Below are positions 15,530 through 21,714 of a stretch of 21,714 nt of DNA, piece after piece (position 1 is the stretch's first letter; each line of letters begins with the position of its first letter). The notes beneath the pieces were generated by a model. That model saw only the letters and a list, made by a program, of their open reading frames with translations, had not been told where the DNA came from and did no database searches. Source of the DNA: JBMZCV01 sp049613665 (lineage in GTDB: Bacteria > Bacteroidota > Bacteroidia > Chitinophagales > UBA2359). Both the position numbers and the translations under genes were made by a program. The stretch lies in assembly GCA_049613665.1 (NCBI GenBank), contig JBMZCV010000078.1, positions 1 to 21,714 on the forward strand. The letters run 5' to 3'.

Positions 15530-15870
15530 AAAATTAAAAAGACAAAAGAAATAATGTGATTTACTCTAAATGTTTCCGTTTTAAATACGATTAAAGTGAA
15601 GATTGCAAAAACGACTAAGGTGATAACTTCTTGAATTACTTTTAATTGAATTAGGGAAAAAGGGCCGCCATTTCCTTTAAAACCAATTTTATTAGCAGGT
15701 ACTTGAAGCATATATTCAAAAAGAGCAATGCTCCAACTTATCAGTATTATTGAAACTAATCCTAATTTACTAAACCATTTCCATTCAGAAAATTTTAAAT
15801 GCCCATACCAAGCAATAATCATAAATGTGTTGCTTAGAATTAAAAGCACAACTGTTAAAAGTCCTTTCAT
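15502..15870 (-). CDS. DUF486 / DMT-like small membrane protein
   Basis: A 122-residue integral membrane protein with four predicted hydrophobic helices at about 2-22, 34-54, 76-97 and 101-119. It carries the DUF486 hallmarks: WYGHLKF (21-27), ALFEYMLQVPANKIG (49-63) and QLKVIQEVITLVVF (74-87). The family is related in topology to small drug/metabolite transporters, but its substrate is unknown. It follows the alpha/beta hydrolase on the same strand after 82 bases, so the two may share a transcript. Its stop codon lies inside a hairpin. Confidence 0.85.
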   Translation of the reverse strand: MKGLLTVVLLILSNTFMIIAWYGHLKFSEWKWFSKLGLVSIILISWSIALFEYMLQVPANKIGFKGNGGPFSLIQLKVIQEVITLVVFAIFTLIVFKTETFRVNHIISFVFLILAVYFMFKK

Positions 15871-15952
15871 TTTAGAGGCTGTTTAAATTTTGTTTTTGAT
15901 GCTGAAAAAAGCTAGTTTTTTTGTTCAAATTGATACTTTTTTGAGTGCTTAC

Positions 15953-16828
15953 CTAATTCTTTCCTTTGCCCAAAAACCTCAATATTTCACGAACTACCAC
16001 CTCTGGTTTTTCTTCATGAGGGAGCAAAGAAGCTTTTTTTATAGTAACAAAATCAACATGACAAGTAAACTGTTTAGCCATTTCTTTTCCTAAACCTATT
16101 GGAAAGGTTTTGTCGTCTTCTCCCCACAAGAAAAGAACATTGGCAGTTATTTTTTTGTGTAAGCTTTTAAAATCATCAATTAATTGCCAATCAATGCCTT
16201 TTAAGTATCGAAATGCTCCTATTGCTTTTTGTTGCGAATTGATAACAGGATTCAAATAGGGAACAATATTGGATTTGTTGTTTAACATAGATTTATCGGA
16301 ATACAATTCTTTTAATCCCATTGGAGACTTTACAAACCAGCTTTGGCGAAACAAAATTCTGACTGCAAAAGGAACACTTGGCAATAAACCTATTTTTTGG
16401 TAGAAAGGAATCCACGGTGGCCTGTGATTTGGAATTTCCGTATTTAGCAAGATTAAATTTTCGACATTTTTAGGCTGATTAATGGCGATTGCTCTTGCAA
16501 TAGTCGCACCCGAATTATGTGCAATAATGCTATATTTTTCTATACCTAATTTCGCTAATAGTTTTGTTACATACCTTGCTTGTGCTTCACTTTTGAAATC
16601 TGTATTTGCAGCCCAACTACTTTCGCCAAGCCCTGGCAAATCAAGAATATGACATTTGTGAGTTTTCGACAATTCTGGAAGTAGCTTTCGCCAAGTATAG
16701 CCATGAGTAGGAAATCCATGAATAAAAACTAAGTCATTTCCTGTTCCAACTTGCCTTAATCCAATTGAAACATCTTCGATGTCTATTTTTTGTAGTGAAA
16801 TATTTTTGTATATTTCGATTCCTTTCAT
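15953..16828 (-). CDS. Alpha/beta hydrolase with an Asn at the nucleophile position
   Basis: A 291-residue soluble alpha/beta-hydrolase-fold protein related to haloalkane dehalogenases and epoxide hydrolases. The oxyanion-hole strand VFIHGFPTHGYTW (34-46) and DLPGLGESS (63-71) are clear. The nucleophile elbow reads AHNSGA (103-108). Aligned with the family pattern GHDWGG or AHDTGA, Asn105 takes the place of the catalytic Asp. The codon at 16516-16514 is AAT, one base from GAT. The acid Asp (LWGEDDKTFP, 238/239) and the His (LLPHEEKP, His271) are present. The protein is therefore an apparently nucleophile-changed member that could be inactive, self-repairing by deamidation, or have another role. 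It is upstream of the DUF486 gene and divergent from the FAD enzyme. Confidence 0.85.
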   Translation of the reverse strand: MKGIEIYKNISLQKIDIEDVSIGLRQVGTGNDLVFIHGFPTHGYTWRKLLPELSKTHKCHILDLPGLGESSWAANTDFKSEAQARYVTKLLAKLGIEKYSIIAHNSGATIARAIAINQPKNVENLILLNTEIPNHRPPWIPFYQKIGLLPSVPFAVRILFRQSWFVKSPMGLKELYSDKSMLNNKSNIVPYLNPVINSQQKAIGAFRYLKGIDWQLIDDFKSLHKKITANVLFLWGEDDKTFPIGLGKEMAKQFTCHVDFVTIKKASLLPHEEKPEVVVREILRFLGKGKN

Positions 16829-16947
16829 TTATTGATATTTTATTTGTTACACTAAAATTTAGCTATTATAATAAAATAATCTATTCAAAAATCCAAATAA
16901 AAAAATCTAAGAAACTGCTATCATAGCACAATTACGAAATTTCTCAT

Positions 16948-16955
16948 TATCTTTG
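16948..16955 (+). promoter_or_regulatory. -7 box of the FAD oxidoreductase gene
   Basis: TATCTTTG is a full match to TAnnTTTG and lies 27 bases before the ATG at 16983. It covers the upstream in-frame TTG at 16953, which therefore cannot be the start codon if this promoter is used. No TTTG or TTG stands at the standard distance upstream. Confidence 0.4.
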
Positions 16956-16982
16956 GCACTAAACAAAACAATAGTATTTTCG

Positions 16983-18251
16983 ATGCCTCAATATGATGTT
17001 ACAATAATAGGTGCTGGCGTAGCTGGACTTTCGGCAGCCATTCACCTACAAAATGAAGGTCTTTCCGTCAAGATTTTGGAAGCGGCCGATGCCGTTGGCG
17101 GCCGTATCAGAACTGATAAAGTAGATGGTTTTTTGCTCGATAGGGGCTTTCAAGTCATGCTGACTGCCTATCCCGAATTGATGAAAATGTTGGACTACGA
17201 TTCGCTAGGTCTTAAACATTTTTTTCCTGGGGCTTTAATAAGATATAATGATAAAACTCATGTATTTGCCGACCCTTTTCGCAAGCCTACCGTAGCTTTA
17301 GCGAGCTTTTTTGCACCTATCGCAAACATGGGTGATAGGTTTAAAGTGTTGGCTATCAGAAACCGTACTCGCCGATTGTCGATTGAGCAAATTTTTCAAG
17401 AAAAAGAACAAGCAACCATTGATTATTTGCGAGAATGGAATTTTTCAGAAAAAATGATTCACAGTTTTTTCAAGCCATTTTTCGGCGGTATTTTCTTGGA
17501 AGAAGACTTGCAAACTTCGAGTAGAATGTTTGAATTTGTTTTCAAAATGTTTTCTAAAGGCTATGCTGCTTTGCCTGCTGAAGGCATAGAAGCGATACCT
17601 AAACAACTAGCTGAAAGATTGGAAAAGGACTCTTTGTCGCTCAATACTAAAGTGGTAGGTGTGAAACCAAATAAAGTAACTTTAGAAAATGGCGAAACTA
17701 TAGAAACTCGTGCTATTCTTATTGCAACGCAAGCAGAAAATATTACGCAAATGCTTGATTATCAGCCTGTTAAAACAGCAACAAATAGCGTGAAATGCCT
17801 GTATTTTTCGACAGATAGACCGCCCTTTACTCGCCCTTTTATTATGCTCAATGGCGAAAATACGGGTTATATCAACAATATTTGCGTACCAAGCGTCATC
17901 AATCCGAACTATGCACCTGCTGGCCGTCATCTTATTTCGGTTTCTATCATAAAAGATACCTCACACTTAGAAGAGGAAGAATTATTACTTGAAGTGAAGC
18001 GAGAGTTGCGACAGTGGTTTAAGAAAGAAATTCGCTTTTGGGATTTTTTGAAAATGTATGATATTGAACAGGCTTTGCCACAAAAACGCCAGATTAATTT
18101 ACTCAAAAAAAATGAAATCAAACCTATTCAAAAAGGCATTTATTTGGCTGGCGACCACACACAACATGCTTCTATTCAAGGTGCTATGGAATCAGCTCGG
18201 CTTGTAACAAATGCTATTTCTTGGGACTTAGCTTTGTCTAATGATAATTAA
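16983..18251 (+). CDS. FAD-dependent amine-oxidase-like / protoporphyrinogen-oxidase-like oxidoreductase
   Basis: A 422-residue flavoprotein. The N-terminal Rossmann fold has VTIIGAGVAGLSAAIHL (6-22) with the GxGxxG loop at 10-15, then Glu33 at the end of the second strand to bind the adenine ribose, and the GGRIRTD motif (39-45) typical of the amine oxidase, phytoene desaturase and protoporphyrinogen oxidase superfamily. The C-terminal FAD-binding segment GIYLAGDHTQHASIQGAMESAR is also typical. The substrate cannot be read from sequence; close relatives in Bacteroidota are annotated only as NAD(P)/FAD-dependent oxidoreductases. ATG 16983 is chosen because the upstream TTG at 16953 lies in the -7 box. 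A long-stem terminator follows directly, so the gene is probably transcribed alone. Confidence 0.88.
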   Translation: MPQYDVTIIGAGVAGLSAAIHLQNEGLSVKILEAADAVGGRIRTDKVDGFLLDRGFQVMLTAYPELMKMLDYDSLGLKHFFPGALIRYNDKTHVFADPFRKPTVALASFFAPIANMGDRFKVLAIRNRTRRLSIEQIFQEKEQATIDYLREWNFSEKMIHSFFKPFFGGIFLEEDLQTSSRMFEFVFKMFSKGYAALPAEGIEAIPKQLAERLEKDSLSLNTKVVGVKPNKVTLENGETIETRAILIATQAENITQMLDYQPVKTATNSVKCLYFSTDRPPFTRPFIMLNGENTGYINNICVPSVINPNYAPAGRHLISVSIIKDTSHLEEEELLLEVKRELRQWFKKEIRFWDFLKMYDIEQALPQKRQINLLKKNEIKPIQKGIYLAGDHTQHASIQGAMESARLVTNAISWDLALSNDN

Positions 18252-18277
18252 ATTTAATGTTTTATAACATTTTAAGT

Positions 18278-18316
18278 AAAAGTGAATGTTAGAAGTTTTC
18301 TAATATTCACTTTTTT
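18278..18316 (+). terminator. Terminator of the FAD oxidoreductase gene
   Basis: A 17-base stem with one G-T pair, 18278-18294 against 18298-18314, a 3-base loop GTT and a T-run. It begins 26 bases after the stop codon. This is a clear intrinsic terminator. Confidence 0.85.
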
Positions 18317-18332
18317 GTATAAAGGCTTTAGA

Positions 18333-18438
18333 TAAGTAGTCAAACAAATTTATTTTACAAATGGTGAAAACTAACAAACTGAATATCAATATGTTAGTAC
18401 AAATCAGCTTGTATAATGAAATAATTTTTGGCACTTAG
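18333..18438 (-). repeat. Dispersed repeat, copy D (inverted orientation)
   Basis: Read on the minus strand it aligns along its whole length with copy C: CTAAGTGCCAA at the left end (18438), TACTAACATATTGATATTCAG in the centre, and GACTACTTA at the right end (18333). The AGTGC/GCACT hairpin is lost. It ends 22 bases before the start codon of the HMA-AraC gene and so occupies that gene's promoter region. On the minus strand it carries TAAATTTG (18352-18345), a -7 box match. Confidence 0.75.
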
Positions 18439-18460
18439 CAACCTTTTTATTTCAAAAAAT

Positions 18461-19030
18461 ATGATGATGATAAAAATTCAGATTAAAAATATGGTTTGCC
18501 CACGATGTTTGAATAGCGTCAGAAATATACTGATAGATTTGCAAATTCCTTACAATAACATTCAGTTGGGAGAAGTGACATTAGCAAGTATTTTGCAAAA
18601 AGAAAAGAAAAAACAACTCGCTGAAAAATTAAAAGTCGTTGGTTTTGAATTGTTAGACGACAAAGAAAGCAAAATTATTAATTCGATAAAAGCTTATTTG
18701 ATAGAAATGATACACTACGAAAAGCACCAAAATCATCAAAATATTTCGGTGGTTTTGTCGCAACATTTAAATATGGATTATTCTAGCTTGAGCAAAATTT
18801 TTTCTAAAATGGAAGGCTTGACTATCGAAAAATACATTATTTACCAAAAAGTAGAACGCATCAAAGAACTATTGAGCTACAACGAAATGACGATTTCTGA
18901 AATCGCTTTTCAGATGAATTATAGCAGCTCTGCCCACCTTTCCAATCAGTTCAAAAAAGTAACAGGACTCACACCTTCGCAATTCAAAAAAAACAATATC
19001 GCAAATCGCAAGACATTAGATGAAATTTAA
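18461..19030 (+). CDS. AraC-type regulator with N-terminal HMA-like metal-binding domain
   Basis: A probable cytoplasmic metal-responsive transcription factor of 189 residues. Residues 3-65 resemble a heavy-metal-associated (ferredoxin-like) domain with MVCPRC (CxxC, Cys13 and Cys16) in the place where HMA domains bind metal. Residues about 95-177 form an AraC/XylS DNA-binding domain with two helix-turn-helix units, ending in the hallmark GLTPSQFKK. The start is one of three consecutive ATGs (18461, 18464, 18467); a TTG further upstream at 18428 would lie inside the repeat and is unlikely. The next two genes encode an outer-membrane barrel and a secreted double-HMA protein, so it probably senses a thiophilic metal such as copper and regulates them. 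That role is inferred from context. Short HMA-AraC proteins are common in Bacteroidota. Confidence 0.85.
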   Translation: MMMIKIQIKNMVCPRCLNSVRNILIDLQIPYNNIQLGEVTLASILQKEKKKQLAEKLKVVGFELLDDKESKIINSIKAYLIEMIHYEKHQNHQNISVVLSQHLNMDYSSLSKIFSKMEGLTIEKYIIYQKVERIKELLSYNEMTISEIAFQMNYSSSAHLSNQFKKVTGLTPSQFKKNNIANRKTLDEI

Positions 19031-19091
19031 CTTTTCTGAAATTTTGCAATTTTTACCCAAAGTTGTGTAAAGTAATTATTGATTTTTAGTT

Positions 19092-19099
19092 TATATTTG
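19092..19099 (+). promoter_or_regulatory. -7 box before the outer-membrane barrel gene
   Basis: TATATTTG matches TAnnTTTG and lies 21 bases before the ATG at 19121. The nearest TTG elements are 10 or 26 bases upstream rather than 19, which would fit a promoter that needs an activator such as the AraC-type protein encoded just upstream. The box also shows that an upstream TTG at 19079 is not the start codon. Confidence 0.4.
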
Positions 19100-19120
19100 T
19101 CACATAAGAAAACTAAAAAA

Positions 19121-19912
19121 ATGACGAAACACGCTTTTTATAGTATCACGATGCTATTTTTACTTACCATATTTGGGCAGCTATCTTTTGCACAAGGGCC
19201 ACCTATTACGAGTGACAAACCCATCATGTTGGGAGCGAAAAGAGTGGTCATAAAAACGCTGACTGAAGTGCGAAAGGCTGAAGAAAGTACGCTTTTCAGA
19301 ATGCCGCTAATGTTACACTATTTGCCTACAAATAATACACTTATCGGTTTATATATTCCTTTTGTTTCTTACGATTTTGGCAAAAATAGTAGCTTAAAAA
19401 ATGGACAAACATTAGGCGATATTGAGGTGCTGGCAAAGTATCAATTTTATAGAAAAGACAAAACAGGAAAAACGCTGCGAATGGTTGCAAAAACTTTGCA
19501 GACTTTGCCAACAGGCAAAAAACTCGACATTGAAGGTATGAGTACAGGCCTATATCAAAATTATATGGGGCTTGTGTTAGGCTACGAAAGTATCAAATAT
19601 GGCGTTTCCAATGAGTTGGGCTACAATATGGTTTTCGGTGGCAATTTCGATGAACTTCGCTATAAGTTAGGCTTTGGTTTACCTTTGCTAAAACCTGTTT
19701 ATCCTGTTAAGCAAATCAATCTTTATTTCGAATATCAAAGCAGTTGGTTTGTCCAAAATAATGATTATGCGTTGTTTTACGCACAAGGCATACAATATGC
19801 AAAAGGTCGTTTAACGCTCGAAATGTCGATTCAATTTCCATTAATTCAATATTTACCTATCGAAAAACAACGAAAATTTAGCACTTTTTTTGGTACAAGG
19901 TATGTATTTTAA
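19121..19912 (+). CDS. Outer-membrane beta-barrel protein (MetA-phenol/transporter-like)
   Basis: A 263-residue exported protein. Residues 1-24 are a signal peptide (hydrophobic core MLFLLTIFGQ, ending SFA before Q). The mature part has many alternating hydrophobic and aromatic beta strands and ends in FFGTRYVF, with the terminal Phe typical of outer-membrane barrels. The strand pattern (LGDIEVLAKYQF, LRMVAKTLQTLPTGKK, GLYQNYMGLVLGYE) resembles the 'MetA-pathway of phenol degradation' putative transporter group often found beside metal-handling genes. The substrate is unknown. It lies between the HMA-AraC regulator and the double-HMA protein on the same strand, 70 bases before the latter, probably in one transcript with it. 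Confidence 0.75.
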   Translation: MTKHAFYSITMLFLLTIFGQLSFAQGPPITSDKPIMLGAKRVVIKTLTEVRKAEESTLFRMPLMLHYLPTNNTLIGLYIPFVSYDFGKNSSLKNGQTLGDIEVLAKYQFYRKDKTGKTLRMVAKTLQTLPTGKKLDIEGMSTGLYQNYMGLVLGYESIKYGVSNELGYNMVFGGNFDELRYKLGFGLPLLKPVYPVKQINLYFEYQSSWFVQNNDYALFYAQGIQYAKGRLTLEMSIQFPLIQYLPIEKQRKFSTFFGTRYVF

Positions 19913-19982
19913 CAAAAAAACAAAGTTATATGAATAGAAAATAACACTTATTTTTTTTCAAAACAATTAAAAAAAACAAAAG

Positions 19983-20615
19983 ATGAAATATTTAATGATA
20001 ATGCTATTTTCGTTCTCATTTTTGAATTTTGGCGTAGATGCAAATGCTCAAAAAAAAGCAAAAGACCATTTTACAGTTCAAGTTGATGGCTTAGGTTGTG
20101 CGTTTTGTGCTTATGGATTAGAAAAAAAAGTGAGCGAACTAAAAGGCATCAAAAACATCAAAATAGAGTTAGAAGTGGGTATGTTAGATTTTGACTATCC
20201 TACTGCTAAAGCCTTGACTATCAATGAAATAGAAGAGCAAGTAACGCTAGCAGGATATACACCAATGTCGGTTGTTGTTAAGAGAGCAAATGGCGAAATA
20301 GAGAAAAATGAAGTGGTGAAAAATGTAATAAATGAAGCTGCTGAAATAGAAGAAGCAACTTTTTTTGTGGCTGGCAATTGTGGAATGTGTAAAGCAAGAA
20401 TTGAAAAAAATGCGAAAAGTTTGTCAGGTGTTTCAGAGGCTACTTGGAATGGCGAAACACAAGAATTGTCCATAAAATTTGATGCCGAAAAAAATACGAT
20501 AGCAGCAATTGCTGAAACTATTGCGAAAATTGGTCACGATACTGAAACTGCAAAAGCCGAAAAGGAAACTTATGAAAGTTTGCCAGCTTGCTGTCATTAT
20601 GAAAGAGTAGAGTAG
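19983..20615 (+). CDS. Exported double-HMA-domain metal-binding protein
   Basis: A 210-residue protein with a signal peptide (1-22, ending ANA). The first HMA domain (about 30-99) has GLGCAFCAYGLEKKV with Cys39 and Cys42. The second (about 125-190) has GNCGMCKARIEKNA with Cys133 and Cys136. The C-terminus carries a third thiol/imidazole group, LPACCHYE (Cys203, Cys204, His205). Such proteins bind Cu(I) or similar soft metals in the periplasm and pass them to exporters, but no ATPase or RND pump gene is in the window. Together with the barrel upstream and the HMA-AraC regulator it makes a small metal-response module. Which metal is bound cannot be told from sequence. A strong terminator follows. 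Confidence 0.85.
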   Translation: MKYLMIMLFSFSFLNFGVDANAQKKAKDHFTVQVDGLGCAFCAYGLEKKVSELKGIKNIKIELEVGMLDFDYPTAKALTINEIEEQVTLAGYTPMSVVVKRANGEIEKNEVVKNVINEAAEIEEATFFVAGNCGMCKARIEKNAKSLSGVSEATWNGETQELSIKFDAEKNTIAAIAETIAKIGHDTETAKAEKETYESLPACCHYERVE

Positions 20616-20645
20616 GAGCGAAATTATTAATTCGTAATTATAACA

Positions 20646-20683
20646 AAAAAGCACCTAAACAATACTATGTTTAGGTGCTTTTT
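20646..20683. terminator. Bidirectional terminator of the metal module
   Basis: A perfect 16-base stem (AAAAAGCACCTAAACA at 20646-20661 against 20668-20683) with a 6-base loop. The T-run on one side and A-run on the other allow termination of the double-HMA gene and of the convergent minus-strand gene at 20703. Confidence 0.88.
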
Positions 20684-20702
20684 CATTTTTACAAAAAAAA
20701 TA

Positions 20703-21194
20703 TTAGTTATTTATCTTTTCAATAATTTTTTCGATAGTTCCTAAAAATTTCTGGCCAGCCTTGCCTTTTTCTTTCAAGCAACTGTTTACTTCGCCTTTTC
20801 TGATGCGAAAACTCTGCAACATTTCGTTTACCATCTCTTTTTTGTCGTTTTCGAGCCTCGAAAGTGCTTGTTCGCCACCTTTTCGTTCCAAAAGGTCATT
20901 GTAAACAGGCATTACAAAACATTCACATTTTATTTTGTCTTCTTTTCCTTCCTCACAATGTTTAGTTTTCAATTCTTGAATAGTCGTATTTTCAAAAATG
21001 TTTTCTAAACTAGGCTGAAACAAGCCAGTAACATCATCTCCTGTGAGCAAAAAGATGATACCAAAAACGATAAAACCGAGCAATACGAATTTGAAGATTT
21101 TTTTTAAGAACCACGATAAAATAGATAAGAAAATAAAAAATGCGATTGCGACTAAAATAAGTTCTGTTGTGCCTAAACTGCTTAAAGTTTCCAT
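20703..21194 (-). CDS. Unknown small membrane protein with a Cys-containing soluble domain
   Basis: I do not recognise this 163-residue protein. Two hydrophobic helices at about 9-30 and 33-51, separated only by two lysines, suggest a membrane hairpin. The remainder is charged and helical with four cysteines (80, 90, 92, 139) in the pattern C-x9-C-x-C, then C139, which could form disulfides or bind metal. It converges on the metal module and ends at the shared terminator. A link to metals is possible but unsupported beyond position. Length, codon use and an in-frame ATG at 21194 suggest a real gene. Confidence 0.6.
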   Translation of the reverse strand: METLSSLGTTELILVAIAFFIFLSILSWFLKKIFKFVLLGFIVFGIIFLLTGDDVTGLFQPSLENIFENTTIQELKTKHCEEGKEDKIKCECFVMPVYNDLLERKGGEQALSRLENDKKEMVNEMLQSFRIRKGEVNSCLKEKGKAGQKFLGTIEKIIEKINN

Positions 21195-21574
21195 ATTGTT
21201 ATTTTTTTTGATTTAATAATAAAAAGGGAATAATTTTTTTGCAAAAACAGTAATTTTTATACTCAAAAAAACCTATCTTCGTTTTTTCAAGTGTTGGAAG
21301 TATAAAATATTGAAACATTTTTATTTTTTGCGAAAAAAATTAGTTCAAAGATAAGATTAAACTGCTAATATTTCGTTAATATGAATTGCTTTTTTACATT
21401 CATTTTTCGTAACTATTTGCGTTGTGACGATTTTAGTTAAAAAATGTCTATTAAGTGCCAAGCACTATGTTAATAAACGACTGATTCGTTGCTAACGCAT
21501 TGACAATCAAGGTGTTAGTTTGAACGAGAGGTATCATTCAACTATTTTTGCTTGTGATAAAATTTATTTGAAAA
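21195..21574. other. Upstream region of the unknown membrane protein
   Basis: An AT-rich region. On the minus strand TATCTTTG (21353-21346) matches the Bacteroidota -7 box, about 150 bases before the gene at 21194, but without TTTG at 19 bases. Repeat copy E fills 21451-21560. Nothing else is supported here. Confidence 0.4.
21451..21560 (+). repeat. Dispersed repeat, copy E, with a near-consensus promoter
   Basis: It starts TTAAGTGCCAAGCACT with the perfect AGTGC/GCACT hairpin, keeps CGACTGATTCGTTGCTAACGC as in copy B, and has the central stem with GGTGTTAG. Near its right end TTTG (21519-21522), 20 bases and TATTTTTG (21543-21550) form a near-perfect Bacteroidota promoter reading rightwards. 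Confidence 0.7.
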
Positions 21575-21714
21575 TTATTTTGTATGTTTTAAAAAGCATT
21601 CTATAATTTTGTTCTTATATCTTTCAGGCAGTCCGCTTTTCGACTGTTGTTCATTTTTTTTGACCAAAAAAACGAACCAAAAAAAGTCAAGACTGTTTAA
21701 AAATCTTAACGCCT
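21575..21714 (-). CDS. Possible C-terminal end of a partial reading frame at the window edge
   Basis: On the minus strand a frame is open from the window edge (21714) to a TAA at 21575-21577, about 45 codons. It contains NSLDFFWFVFLVKKNEQQ, then SGLPERYKNKIIECF. It has no start in the window and the residues are partly encoded by A and T runs, so it may be chance or a translated repeat rather than a gene end. No function can be assigned. Confidence 0.2.
   Translation of the reverse strand, partial: ALRFLNSLDFFWFVFLVKKNEQQSKSGLPERYKNKIIECFLKHTK

Noticed and set aside
16953..16982. An upstream TTG start for the FAD oxidoreductase
   Set aside because: The TTG overlaps the -7 promoter box TATCTTTG, and the Rossmann fold starts correctly from the ATG at 16983.
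21600..21714. The right-edge A- and T-rich stretch as a tRNA or rRNA start
   Set aside because: No cloverleaf, CCA end or rRNA-like conserved segment can be seen.

Overview
The window looks like chromosome from a Bacteroidota bacterium, most likely of the Cytophagales type. The base composition is AT-rich. Several genes are preceded by the Bacteroidota -7 box TAnnTTTG, once with TTTG exactly 19 bases upstream. There is no clear Shine-Dalgarno sequence before most starts. One secreted protein ends in a type IX secretion (T9SS) sorting domain. No rRNA, tRNA, CRISPR array, transposase or phage gene was found.

Layout, left to right. (1) 103-1426: a decayed defence-like pair. It has an ABC/AAA-type ATPase split by a -1 frameshift, followed by a 31-codon stub of its TOPRIM-like nuclease partner. 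Copies of a dispersed repeat and a nested inverted repeat surround it. (2) 1624-4788, minus strand: purN (purine synthesis) and a class A penicillin-binding protein (cell wall). (3) 5317-9255: one 1312-residue restriction, methylation and specificity fusion, apparently a self-contained type IIG/IIB-like enzyme. A possible short RNA or leader with a terminator precedes it, and a MITE-like palindromic element follows it. (4) 9576-11129, minus strand: an ALDH7/antiquitin-type aldehyde dehydrogenase. Its 900-base upstream region holds a repeat copy, a 308-base foldback built of mirrored small palindromes, and a consensus promoter facing the gene. (5) 12036-15233: a secreted gingipain-like (C25) protein of the PorU2 type. 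(6) 15502-16828, minus strand: an alpha/beta hydrolase and a DUF486 membrane protein, followed on the plus strand by an FAD amine-oxidase-like enzyme. (7) 18461-20615: a three-gene metal-handling module made of an HMA-AraC regulator, an outer-membrane beta-barrel and a periplasmic double-HMA protein. (8) 20703-21194, minus strand: an unknown small membrane protein, then a last repeat copy near the right edge.

Most genes are ordinary chromosomal neighbours rather than one system. The main points of interest are two in-phase -1 slippery heptamers in the ATPase, a roughly 105-base repeat present five times in 21.7 kb, the fused restriction enzyme, the metal module with a CxxC domain fused to an AraC DNA-binding domain, and two enzymes whose expected catalytic residues appear replaced (the C25 protein and the hydrolase).
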